DNA of 64,000 nucleotides from Emergomyces orientalis. Its lineage: Eukaryota; Ascomycota; Eurotiomycetes; Onygenales; Ajellomycetaceae. A program made the translations under genes and the position numbers. Below are positions 55,789 through 64,000 of the stretch, piece after piece. Positions within the stretch are counted from its first letter, which is position 1; each line of letters begins with the position of its first letter. Below the pieces are notes generated by a model that did not search any database, was not told the DNA's origin, and saw only the letters and a list, made by a program, of their open reading frames with translations. The stretch spans positions 310,001-374,000 of the forward strand of contig MOWL01000047.1 in assembly GCA_002110485.1 (NCBI GenBank), read 5' to 3'.

Positions 55789-57705
55789 ATGTTGCTACGT
55801 TTCATCCCATCCATCTTGACGCTACTGCTGTTATGCAAAGGTCTCTATGCGGCAGACTGCCCTCTTATTGGCGCAGCATTTCCTCCACCTCGAGGCCTTT
55901 CCCATTCATCCACATGGAAGAAAGCAATCGACGATTTCGAACTCAAGCTCAAGGACCTTCTTCGTCAGTCAACTGATTTAGATGCGAACACCACGTCGTT
56001 CTCAATCAACATTTTCTCAGGCCATGAAGAGAAACTTCTCTACGAATATCATCACGATGCTCCTGGCCTCAAAGGCTCAATAGCTGAGGGCCAGAGGCTC
56101 AATGGTGACACTATGTACCGGATTGCTAGTATCTCAAAGGCTATGACCATATACACCTTTCTGATCGAAGCAGGATTCAAATATTTTAACGAACCAATTG
56201 CTAGATTTGTCCCGGAAATTGCTAGTGCAATCAGGGACGGAGGGAGGAATGCAGACGATACGCTAGTTACGCAATGGAAAGATATTACGGTGGGTTTTCT
56301 TGCGAGCCAGCTATCAGGCATTGGCCGAGGAAAGTTCACCATTTCCGATTTTCGGATTTGCAGGCACTTCATACAAACCCACCCATAGACTATGCCAACG
56401 ACGTTGCTGGCAAAGTAAACCAAACTGTAGCCACTCAGCTGGGACTTCCAGTCTTAGGCGAGTCTGAGATCCCAAGATGTGGTCAGAAAGGCCTTGACTT
56501 TGTCCCGTGCACTCGACGAGGTAAATTTACCATCAGTTTCACATTTTGAACCCAATTAACCAAAACCCAATTTCACAGTAATATTTGCGGAATTCATGGA
56601 CCACCATCCAGTCTTTGCGCCATTCAGCACTGCCATCTACTCTAACGTGGCTTTTGATATCATGGGATACGCCCTGGAGGGGATCACTGGTGTTCCATTT
56701 GAAAAATCCGTCAAGCGTTCGATCATCGACCGACTCAAGCTCAAACGTTTCGGTATCCAAACACCTCCTACCGCCTGGGGGATTATTCCATTTGATCCTC
56801 TAACATCGCTTTGGAATGCGTCACTTGGTTCCGGGAACCCAGCTGGAGGGTTTTATTCAAGCGCGACTGATCTGAGTCGTATTGGGCAGTCAATTCTACG
56901 ATCTCGCCTGATTTCAGAAACGGACACTCGACGCTGGCTGAAGCCGAACTCTCATACTTCCTCTTTGGTATCCTCCGTCGGAAGCCCCTGGGAAATATAC
57001 CGCACATCCAACCCTAGGGTCGTCGATTTTTATACCAAATTCGGTGACCTCGGTAACTACGGCTCAGTGATCGCCCTAAGTCCCGACCATGATGTTGGAT
57101 TCACGGTTTTGGCAGCAGGCGCAAATCCAGGGTCCCAGAGGACAATCCTCGCGGATCTAATTGCCAGCTTGCTCAGCGCCACTCTAGACAGAGAAGCTAG
57201 ACTCCAAGCCATAGAAGATTTCGCGGGAATCTACTCATCCTCCCCAGGCACTGAAAACGATAAAGCCAGCGTGATTAAAATCAGCGACAAAAAGGACGAC
57301 AACGGCCCAGGGATAGCTATTGACTCATTCTATCTCAACGGCGTCCCACTTGAGGAGCTAATTGGTGCCTTCTTTGGCGCGCCGCCGGGGGATTTCCCCA
57401 AGGTAGGCCTCCGTCTGCAGCCCACTGGCCTGACAGCAAGGTACGCCATCAGTTCGCGCGAATCGGTCAAGTCACGAACTTCCTTCCGTGTCATTGCGGA
57501 TATTCCGGAACCGGGAGCTAGCAACAATGTTACTACGGAGAAGACATTCAGCGGGGTTTGTGAGGCGTGGGTAGCGGTTGATGGCCTGCAGTACGGACGT
57601 AGGTCGATTGATGAGCTTGTCTTTGAACTTAATGGAGCAGGAAAAGCTGTGGCGGTTGACATGAAAATCACCAAACAGACGTTATTTAGAAAGGGGATCA
57701 AGTGA
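55789..57705 (+). CDS. Secreted beta-lactamase-family (class C-like) protein with probable frameshift
   Basis: Serine beta-lactamase/transpeptidase-fold protein; fungal members are thought to be esterases or LACTB-like rather than antibiotic-degrading. Signal peptide MLLRFIPSILTLLLLCKGLYA. The catalytic S-x-x-K is Ser114-Ile-Ser-Lys117 in YRIASISKAM. A Y-S-N triad element is in TAIYSNVAF. The C-terminal part (GGFYSSATDLSRIGQSIL, DLGNYGSVIALSPDHD) looks intact. The motif VGFLASQLSGIGR runs in frame to about 56340. The next conserved block, SDLQALHTNPPIDY, is in another frame, so one base is probably missing between. A phase-compatible intron 56290-56363 (GTGGGT...TTTGCAG) also exists and would give 594 aa, but it deletes the conserved motif. 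Intron 56521-56578 (GTAAAT...TTCACAG) is clear, joining TRR to VIFAEFMDHH. Confidence 0.75.
56521..56578 (+). other. Beta-lactamase-like gene intron (58 nt)
   Basis: Donor GTAAAT, branch TTAAC and acceptor TTCACAG. The split Val codon rejoins in frame. Confidence 0.85.
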
Positions 57706-58220
57706 ATGCCTTTGTTACCTTCCTTTCGGTTTTGTGCTCACCTTCTGGAACTCAAAACAGTACACAAACTTTGGAAGAGATGATGCAGAAATAAGACACG
57801 ACCCTAGAGTGAGGGTATTGTGCGTATTAACTTTTTGTACTTTACTTTTTATTAATTATTCGTAAATCAAATTAAAAACCTCTCACTTCTCAATTCATGC
57901 TGGTCCATGGTTTTCTACTGAGGTTGTCAGAATTTCTGCTCCTAGAGGGGTAAAATACAGTGGTTTTTGTTACATACATCCCAAGCCATAACATTTTAAA
58001 TGTAGGTACCTTTTTAAGATTAATTCACACACTGCTCTATCATTGGCAAGTATTCTCTCTCAGGATTTCTGTCCCTGAACCCCTATCAAAAGGTAATCAG
58101 TGCTGCATCACGTGACGGTACAATGACGCTGCTGATATCTCAAGATCTGGATGAGGCGACGACAAAGTTGGAGATACAACACTGGAGCTCGAAAGGCATT
58201 ACACATCGCATTTCACAGTC
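57706..58220. other. Intergenic region
   Basis: 515 bp between the beta-lactamase-like gene and the PRCC-like gene. Nothing identified beyond presumed 3' end and promoter sequences. Confidence 0.5.
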
Positions 58221-59573
58221 ATGGCGCTAGTATCATATTCAGACTCTGAAGGCTCAGATTCAGAATCTACCCCGGTTACTCAAATATTCGAAGAGAAGAA
58301 AGCAACAGTTCCGATGCGTGAACCACCCAAACCACCTTTCCAACCTCTCACTGATCGAAGAAACCCACGGAAAATCTTCGTCAGCTTGCCAGATACAGAT
58401 AAACCTACCAAATCTGATACGCAGGAAAATAACAACGACGATAATGATGATGGTGATGGCCCGGCAAGGAAGCGTCCTAGAATAGGTGCTCAAGGTGGCG
58501 GGGCGTTTTCAGGATTTAATTCTCTGCTCCCCGCACCGAAGCGGAAGGGACCTGTTATACCTGGGCCGGATAAGAAAAGCGATGGGACGGCAGCGCCTGC
58601 ACGCAAGGTGTTTAACTTGAAGACAGGGGCAGAGCCGGGGTTTGACAGGCGGGCTGATGCACCGATGAAGTGGGATCTCAGCAATAGTGCTGACTCTGGG
58701 ACGATGGGGGAGGAGGTTAGCGCCGGTGTGGATGTTACTTTTGGTGGCCGTGGGAGTGATGGACATGGTGATGGGATCACTGAATCTGTCAAGGAGAAGG
58801 TGGAGGAACCGGGGGTTAAACCAAAAGGGAATGCGATGATGTTCAAGCCCCTCTCTGTGGCTAGGAGTTCGACGAAAAAGAAAAAGGTGAGGACGACGGC
58901 GGTACCACAGCCTCAGGCTATGGAGGGAGATGGAGGGAAATCCCCTGCGAGTGGTGTGTCTGCGACTACGGCAACGGGTGGACAGATGAAAGCGGAAGAT
59001 AACATCTCCAAACCGGCTCCGAAGCCAAAGGTTAGCCTCTTTGGCCTTGGTAAAGAAGAACATCAAGTTCCATCCGCCTTACAAGCCTCATCTACAACCT
59101 ATGTACCGTTGGTATACAACACACCCTCGGAACCCGAACCCCCCACTGTTCCTGAATCCTCAGTCCCACACCCCTCCGCATTCTCCGCCCCTGAACAGCA
59201 ATATCAACAACATCAAACACTCGCTAGCATAGCGGATGATCTGAATCTCACCCGTGCTGAGAAACGCCAACTGTTCGGCCGCCAAGGCTTCTCCTCATCC
59301 TCATCCAACGCCCCTAGCGCAAAACAATCGAACCCCAACATCATAACGTTCAACACAGACCAAGAGTACTCCTCGAACAACGCATTTCTCCTGTCAGCAT
59401 CGGACGCGGAACTGGCCGCCCAACAGCATAATCCCGTTCGCTCGATTGCGCCAGGGAAGCACAGTTTGCAACAGCTGGTTAATGCGGTTAGTAATCAGCG
59501 CGAGGCACTGGAGGAGAGCTTTGCGACTGGAAAGAGGAATAAGAAGGAGGCGGGAAATAAGTATGGATGGTAA
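58221..59573 (+). CDS. PRCC-like nuclear protein (450 aa)
   Basis: Mitotic-checkpoint regulator PRCC family; human PRCC interacts with MAD2B and splicing factors, while the fungal role is undefined. Single exon from ATG 58221. The start MALVSYSDSEGSDSE is the family signature (LVAYGSSDESE-like in animals). The N-terminal half is Pro/Lys/Asp-rich, with GFNSLLPAPKRKGPVIPG and RKVFNLKTGAEPGFDR. A basic run ARKRPRIG suggests nuclear import. The middle has SVARSSTKKKKV and KVSLFGLGKEE. The C-terminal PRCC-like region contains LNLTRAEKRQLFGRQG, ITFNTDQEYSSNNAFL and GKHSLQQLVNAVSNQREALE, and ends NKYGW, matching the conserved tail. Length is close to other ascomycete members. Confidence 0.85.
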   Translation: MALVSYSDSEGSDSESTPVTQIFEEKKATVPMREPPKPPFQPLTDRRNPRKIFVSLPDTDKPTKSDTQENNNDDNDDGDGPARKRPRIGAQGGGAFSGFNSLLPAPKRKGPVIPGPDKKSDGTAAPARKVFNLKTGAEPGFDRRADAPMKWDLSNSADSGTMGEEVSAGVDVTFGGRGSDGHGDGITESVKEKVEEPGVKPKGNAMMFKPLSVARSSTKKKKVRTTAVPQPQAMEGDGGKSPASGVSATTATGGQMKAEDNISKPAPKPKVSLFGLGKEEHQVPSALQASSTTYVPLVYNTPSEPEPPTVPESSVPHPSAFSAPEQQYQQHQTLASIADDLNLTRAEKRQLFGRQGFSSSSSNAPSAKQSNPNIITFNTDQEYSSNNAFLLSASDAELAAQQHNPVRSIAPGKHSLQQLVNAVSNQREALEESFATGKRNKKEAGNKYGW

Positions 59574-60030
59574 TTGGGGAAATATGTATGTGCAGCATTT
59601 GGAACAATGTCCAGGGTTGGAGGTGGAATCTCGAAAATGGAACAGTGTCTATACTTTCTTTTCCTTCTGATACTATGTTCCAACAGCTTTTCTATATCCA
59701 TACCCTGAACTTTGAGAGCGCTTCGTTATGGTTTGGTTGATGGGAAATGGAATATATAATTGTTCCTATATGGCTTTGTTTCGGGCGTCGCATCTACTTG
59801 GTTTTCATCAGTACCTTTGGGAATGGTTTTATAGAATTTGATAAAAATGCTGGGATTACATGGATATAGGAAATAAAATACAGCAAATATGCACGAGAGC
59901 TATATACAAGACCATCAATATATCTATCTATCTATCATAAGCAATAAACCTAAAAGAAATTAAACACAAAAAGTAAACACGTACCCCGGTCTAATGGTAG
60001 AAATGCAATGGTACAATACAGTACAAAATT
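59574..60030. other. Convergent 3' region
   Basis: 457 bp between the PRCC-like and midasin genes, which converge. Contains a short ATCT tandem repeat near 59921-59936. Nothing else seen. Confidence 0.5.
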
Positions 60031-63000
60031 CTATGCTGACACGTCGACAACTTCCGCAAACCATTGTTTTAACGCCAGACTCAAAATAGCCGGTAACTCC
60101 TGCACATCCCTAACTACCAGATAATATGCAAATGGAAATCCTTCGAGATAACGCTTCATTTTCAACTTCATCTCTCCTATTCCCGACCCATCAGGTTCGA
60201 AGCTCGCCTGTGTTAGGTCGAGAATCGAACTCCCTTTCATTGCATCGACGATAATAAAGACGATCATGATTCGTTCCTCTTGCGCTTGTCGTACTAGCCG
60301 ACGAATTGTTTCATGATCTTCACATATGCCATCTGATATGATGAGCTCCAGCTGCCAAAGGTCTCCGCTCCCACTCGAACGAGAGCGTCTCGTTTTCGCC
60401 TCCCGGAACAGTGCAATCGAGTCGGAGATAAGTTTTCGCACATTTGTGCCAGTCTGTTTGTAGCTGAACTGCTGGAAGATCTGGGCGCCTGCTTCAGACG
60501 AGAAAGGTTTGCCAAATTCATGAGCCACACGGACGTGATCTTCGTCCCCGAAACCGACAACGCAGAGATCCCCTGCCTCCAGCATGCTTAGGCTCTTTGC
60601 AACAAGAGCAAGTGTCTCGAAGGCAAGTTGCCCGCTACCGCTCTCGAGCATTGATTTACTGTCATCAACCGCAAGCATGATCTGGTAACTTCGTTTTGAG
60701 GGGACGGATCGTCGCATCCAGATTTTATCACGTTTGTATTGAGATGCGATATACGGAATGATACGCTTGATGTTGAGTCGTTTTCCTGTCCTGAAGTCGC
60801 CTCGCAGTTTGGTTGCCATGGTGGGTGCCAGAATCAAGCGAAGCTGTTCAGTCAGCGAGAGGGAGAGATCGTGGGTGATTGATTCATAGTGTGACCAAAG
60901 TCGCCGGGCTTCCTCTGAAGAAGTCAGAGGTGCCAATTCCGAACTGACATGCAAGGCAGAAAGATGAGTATCCATGTCTTCCATTTCTTGAGACTCCTCC
61001 GTTTGACTATTTTGATGGGCAGGCTCATTTTCCGTGTTTTTATCACCAGCGACAAATGATCTCGATGCATTGTTTTCCGACAGGCCTGGTTTCTGGTCCA
61101 ACTCCATTTGGTCTTCTAGAGATTGTTCTGCCGGGAGGCTTTCGGGTTCTCCGGCATCTGGAACGAATTCGCCTTCTTCCGGCCGCTGGTCGGATTCGAC
61201 GGCATTGCTTTGGTCAAGGCTCTTGGCTTGTTCCTCGTTTGCCTGACCAAGCGCTTGAGTATCTGCGACATCCTGATCGTCCGCGAGATGCTCGAAGTCA
61301 GCATCTTCCATGTTGGCATCCTGGTTTTCATTCTGGGGATTGTCCTGGTTGTCAGAGCCTTCCCTAATTTGACGTTGACGCCGATGCCATTGCTCCAGAA
61401 TATCGCCAAGCTTTTTAAATGCCTGCGTTTGGGAGTCGTCCAACTTGCCGTCGTCTCTGCCGCCGGATGCGTTTGTGGCTTCTTTCGCGTCTTCACCCTG
61501 GTCAGCACTACCTGTCTGTGGATTTTGCTCCTCAGCCTCATCCTTGGAGCCCTGATTTTGAGTTGCTTCGCCAGATTCCCCTTTCTCTTGATTTTGATCT
61601 TGGTCGACACCCAGGCCACCAGACACTTCCTCACTTGGAGCGATATTTTCAGAATCTGCTTGGTTGTCTGTCCTCTCCGCTTCCAAAAATCCCTCGTTCT
61701 CCTCTTCTTGTGTTGCCTCAGTCTCAGGCTCCTCTTCTCCGTCGACATTTTCTTCATCTGCTTCTTCTGCAGGCTCTGCTTCGCCTTCAACTTGTTCCTG
61801 AGAATCAAGATCCGGGTTATCATTTGGCTTTTCCGGAGCCTCTGCTTCGCCTTCCCAGTTGCTATCATTATCATCCGGCAAATCACCAAGGTCATCATCT
61901 AGATCGGAGTCCTCTTTGTCTTTGTTATCTGGACCATCAAGTTCCATGTCTTCGGGTAGATCGAGAACTGGTTCTTCCTTTGCATGTGGATCTGTCGTAT
62001 CCATATCTTCCCTGCCAACCGCCTCTCCCTCATCGTCGGGAGGCTCTGACCCCTCGTTTTCGCTTTCATCTCCGTTTTTATCTTGATCTACTTTTTCACT
62101 CTTTTCATCCGACGCCGTAGTTTTCTCCTGTGATTCCGGGTTCCCCTTTCCTTGTTCGTTTTCCGCATCTTTTAGTTTTTCATCATTTGTTCCATCCCAC
62201 ATCTTTTCATCAACCGAGGACGCGTCTAGTCCATCAACACTGCCAGTTTCCTCATCAATGTCCATGTCGTCCTCTTCTTCCTTGTCTGAGCCGTCTCCGT
62301 CTTCCTTCTCCTTGTCATCCTCAAAATCACTCCTATCCGCTTCAAGATCCTCTTGGTCCATATTGACAGCATCATCTGCTCCTTCCTTATCCTCTTTATC
62401 CCCATCCGCTTGCTGTTTTTCATGAGCTAGGTCAGATAAATCCTCGTCATCTTGGACATCTTTGCTAATATTTTCAGCACCTTCTTCATCACCAAGACCA
62501 GTCCCATTTTCTAACTTGTCAGACTTCCCCTGCTCCGCCGAGCTCTCAGACGGAGTACAGAAACCTTCTGATGCAATCTGATTAAACGACTTCGCTAGGA
62601 GGTACGACATTTTGCACGTCTCCCGGTGTAAGGCGGAATACTGGTGGAGGACATCAGTACATATAGAGTTGTATTGTTCTGCGATTGGTATGACTACTGA
62701 TATGGTGGCGCCAACAAGAGCAAGAGACTTCGAATCGGTCGTCGAAATGTACCGAATCTGAGCTAACACAGAGCGTATGGCACCGGCAATGTCGGCCATG
62801 TGGAGATCTGCGCATGCTTTTGATGTAATCTGCTCGGTTTTTACCAACCAGGCCGGGGTATCCTTTGAAGAGGGAGCCGAGGACAGCGAAGAGCTGATCC
62901 TCTGCATGGCAACAAAAATTTTGTCCATCGTTGTTAACAGAACCGAGTCAAACTCCTGAAGTGAAAGGCTAATTTGACCATTGGTTTCCGGTGCTGCCGT

Positions 63001-64000
63001 TGTAGCGTTCAATTCAGTCCACGGAAGTATCTGTTCTAAAGCGAATGTTAACTCAGGATGTTCATCAATCCATTTTAGTACATCGGATCGTATGTTTGTA
63101 ACTAAAGCCCGAGCATCCGAATATAGGTTCTCATGAGTGCCACTGGATAATCCAGGGGGCAGGCTTTTCAGGCTTTCAATTGAGACAAGCAGGGTGTTCA
63201 AACGGGTTTTCCAATCTTCCAAAGCCTCTAGAACATCTGATGAACCAATCTCTGCAAATTTTCCCTGGATTTGAAGAGTTGAACCACAGACACCAAGGAT
63301 GGTAGAAAGCCACCGTACGGCTGCCCGGAGATCCTGACGACCAGAGGGGAGGTAGTCGCTGCTGCACAATAGGGAGCTACAAAGATCGGATACATTTCTC
63401 ATTTGTTGTATCGTGGATCTGACCATGACAAAGCTATCCAACCTTGACGATAGAGTCTCCCTTTGTTTCAATGTCCAGTGTAGGAGTCCCTCGACAAACC
63501 CCGCGCTTCTAGCAACCTCAACATTGCTAAGGTCTTCGGAATACTCATGCGAGGAAACGCGGACACGAGGCACCAAATCCAAAAATCGATGGAAGTAGCA
63601 GTCTGCGCTTTTAATATGAGCTGACTCAGTAGACACCTGGAGAGGGCGTGTCGTTGAAAGGACAGAGGCGACGGATTTTTGATTTTCGAGAATGTCAGTC
63701 CCGATATTAGAACGGATGCCCATGAATCGAAGGTCTTTGAGCTTTTCCGCGTAGAACCGCCGTTTTTGACCTTTGAGGTGCTGAACATCGTGCTTATTTT
63801 CTTCGGTAAGGATCTTCGGGGTCTGGGATTTAAATTCTGCGATGGTATCAATTACGTCGCGTGTGAACGCATCCAGTTCCTTGTGGGCCGATAACCCTAC
63901 TAGAGAGTTTTCGTACACACGTTGCATGCTCTTGACTGCACCATCCGGGTCCGTAAAACGAACGGGTCTTTGAGCCCATGAGGGAATATTTTCAAGGCAT
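60031..64000 (-). CDS. MDN1: Midasin (MDN1/REA1), C-terminal part, cut by window edge
   Basis: Giant dynein-like AAA ATPase that removes assembly factors from pre-60S ribosomal subunits in the nucleolus and nucleoplasm. About 1323 codons are in the window, running open from 64000 to the stop at 60031; the family is ~4900 residues, so the AAA ring lies outside. The right half (64000 to about 62580) is the helical linker region (MQRVYENSLVGLSAHKELDA). Next is the acidic Asp/Glu-rich stretch from about 62500 to 61000. The C-terminal MIDAS (VWA-like) domain follows, with SYQIMLAVDDSKSMLESGSG (DxSxS metal site), GTNVRKLISD (Thr coordinating residue) and ELIISDGICED. It binds the UBL domains of Rsa4 and Ytm1. 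The frame is uninterrupted through all three parts. Confidence 0.95.
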   Translation of the reverse strand, partial: CLENIPSWAQRPVRFTDPDGAVKSMQRVYENSLVGLSAHKELDAFTRDVIDTIAEFKSQTPKILTEENKHDVQHLKGQKRRFYAEKLKDLRFMGIRSNIGTDILENQKSVASVLSTTRPLQVSTESAHIKSADCYFHRFLDLVPRVRVSSHEYSEDLSNVEVARSAGFVEGLLHWTLKQRETLSSRLDSFVMVRSTIQQMRNVSDLCSSLLCSSDYLPSGRQDLRAAVRWLSTILGVCGSTLQIQGKFAEIGSSDVLEALEDWKTRLNTLLVSIESLKSLPPGLSSGTHENLYSDARALVTNIRSDVLKWIDEHPELTFALEQILPWTELNATTAAPETNGQISLSLQEFDSVLLTTMDKIFVAMQRISSSLSSAPSSKDTPAWLVKTEQITSKACADLHMADIAGAIRSVLAQIRYISTTDSKSLALVGATISVVIPIAEQYNSICTDVLHQYSALHRETCKMSYLLAKSFNQIASEGFCTPSESSAEQGKSDKLENGTGLGDEEGAENISKDVQDDEDLSDLAHEKQQADGDKEDKEGADDAVNMDQEDLEADRSDFEDDKEKEDGDGSDKEEEDDMDIDEETGSVDGLDASSVDEKMWDGTNDEKLKDAENEQGKGNPESQEKTTASDEKSEKVDQDKNGDESENEGSEPPDDEGEAVGREDMDTTDPHAKEEPVLDLPEDMELDGPDNKDKEDSDLDDDLGDLPDDNDSNWEGEAEAPEKPNDNPDLDSQEQVEGEAEPAEEADEENVDGEEEPETEATQEEENEGFLEAERTDNQADSENIAPSEEVSGGLGVDQDQNQEKGESGEATQNQGSKDEAEEQNPQTGSADQGEDAKEATNASGGRDDGKLDDSQTQAFKKLGDILEQWHRRQRQIREGSDNQDNPQNENQDANMEDADFEHLADDQDVADTQALGQANEEQAKSLDQSNAVESDQRPEEGEFVPDAGEPESLPAEQSLEDQMELDQKPGLSENNASRSFVAGDKNTENEPAHQNSQTEESQEMEDMDTHLSALHVSSELAPLTSSEEARRLWSHYESITHDLSLSLTEQLRLILAPTMATKLRGDFRTGKRLNIKRIIPYIASQYKRDKIWMRRSVPSKRSYQIMLAVDDSKSMLESGSGQLAFETLALVAKSLSMLEAGDLCVVGFGDEDHVRVAHEFGKPFSSEAGAQIFQQFSYKQTGTNVRKLISDSIALFREAKTRRSRSSGSGDLWQLELIISDGICEDHETIRRLVRQAQEERIMIVFIIVDAMKGSSILDLTQASFEPDGSGIGEMKLKMKRYLEGFPFAYYLVVRDVQELPAILSLALKQWFAEVVDVSA

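Noticed and set aside
61116..62120. Long plus and minus ORFs inside midasin
   Set aside because: Shadows of the acidic repeat-rich midasin frame; composition follows the GAA/GAT codon pattern.
1..64000. tRNA, rRNA, LTR/transposon and CRISPR
   Set aside because: No paired A- and B-box sequences, rRNA, transposase or reverse-transcriptase motifs, or spaced direct repeats were recognised by eye; short tandem repeats do not fit arrays.

Overview
The window is nuclear DNA of a filamentous ascomycete (Pezizomycotina). The genes have short GT...AG introns (mostly 48-120 nt) with CTNAY-like branch sites, and there are no operons. Gene content is typical of the class: SIN1/AVO1, a PKA catalytic subunit, TIM13, a spliced histone H4, a P/Q/G/Y-rich annexin, a fungal EBP-like sterol isomerase, an NFKBIL1-like protein, a PRCC-like protein and midasin. 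Compact conserved blocks alternate with long gene-poor stretches that hold broken genes. That pattern suggests Eurotiomycetes, probably Onygenales, but the species cannot be fixed from the sequence alone. Layout: 0-18.5 kb is a sparse zone. It holds a decayed PD-(D/E)XK/Uma2-like gene at the left edge, a small low-complexity conserved protein, three minus-strand genes (annexin, EBP-like isomerase, RING-ZZ-SH3 protein), an uncharacterised acidic protein and a doubtful small ORF. From 18.5 to 29.5 kb there is an 11-kb stretch with no convincing gene; it carries microsatellites and a strong G-rich (possible G-quadruplex) tract, and it lies directly upstream of a PP1 glycogen-targeting subunit. 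From 29.5 to 64 kb the window is gene-dense: PP1 targeting subunit (CBM21), histone H4, peroxisomal ANT1-like carrier, a second PD-(D/E)XK-like gene broken by an in-frame stop, SIN1/AVO1, PKA catalytic subunit, TIM13, VIP36-like cargo lectin, dienelactone-hydrolase-like enzyme, NFKBIL1-like protein, a secreted beta-lactamase-like protein with a probable frameshift, PRCC-like nuclear protein, and the C-terminal third of midasin running off the right edge. How genes relate: several products act in nutrient and growth signalling (PKA, the TORC2 subunit SIN1, PP1 glycogen targeting), but there is no metabolic cluster; the genes look like independent housekeeping loci with their own promoters. TIM13 and the VIP36-like lectin are divergent and share a 647-bp promoter region. 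No complete transposon, tRNA, rRNA or CRISPR array was recognised. The least expected signals are a perfect palindrome ATGTAC-W-GTACAT found three times in intergenic DNA, two decayed nuclease-fold genes, and the gene-free 11 kb. I did not find an evident new multi-gene system.
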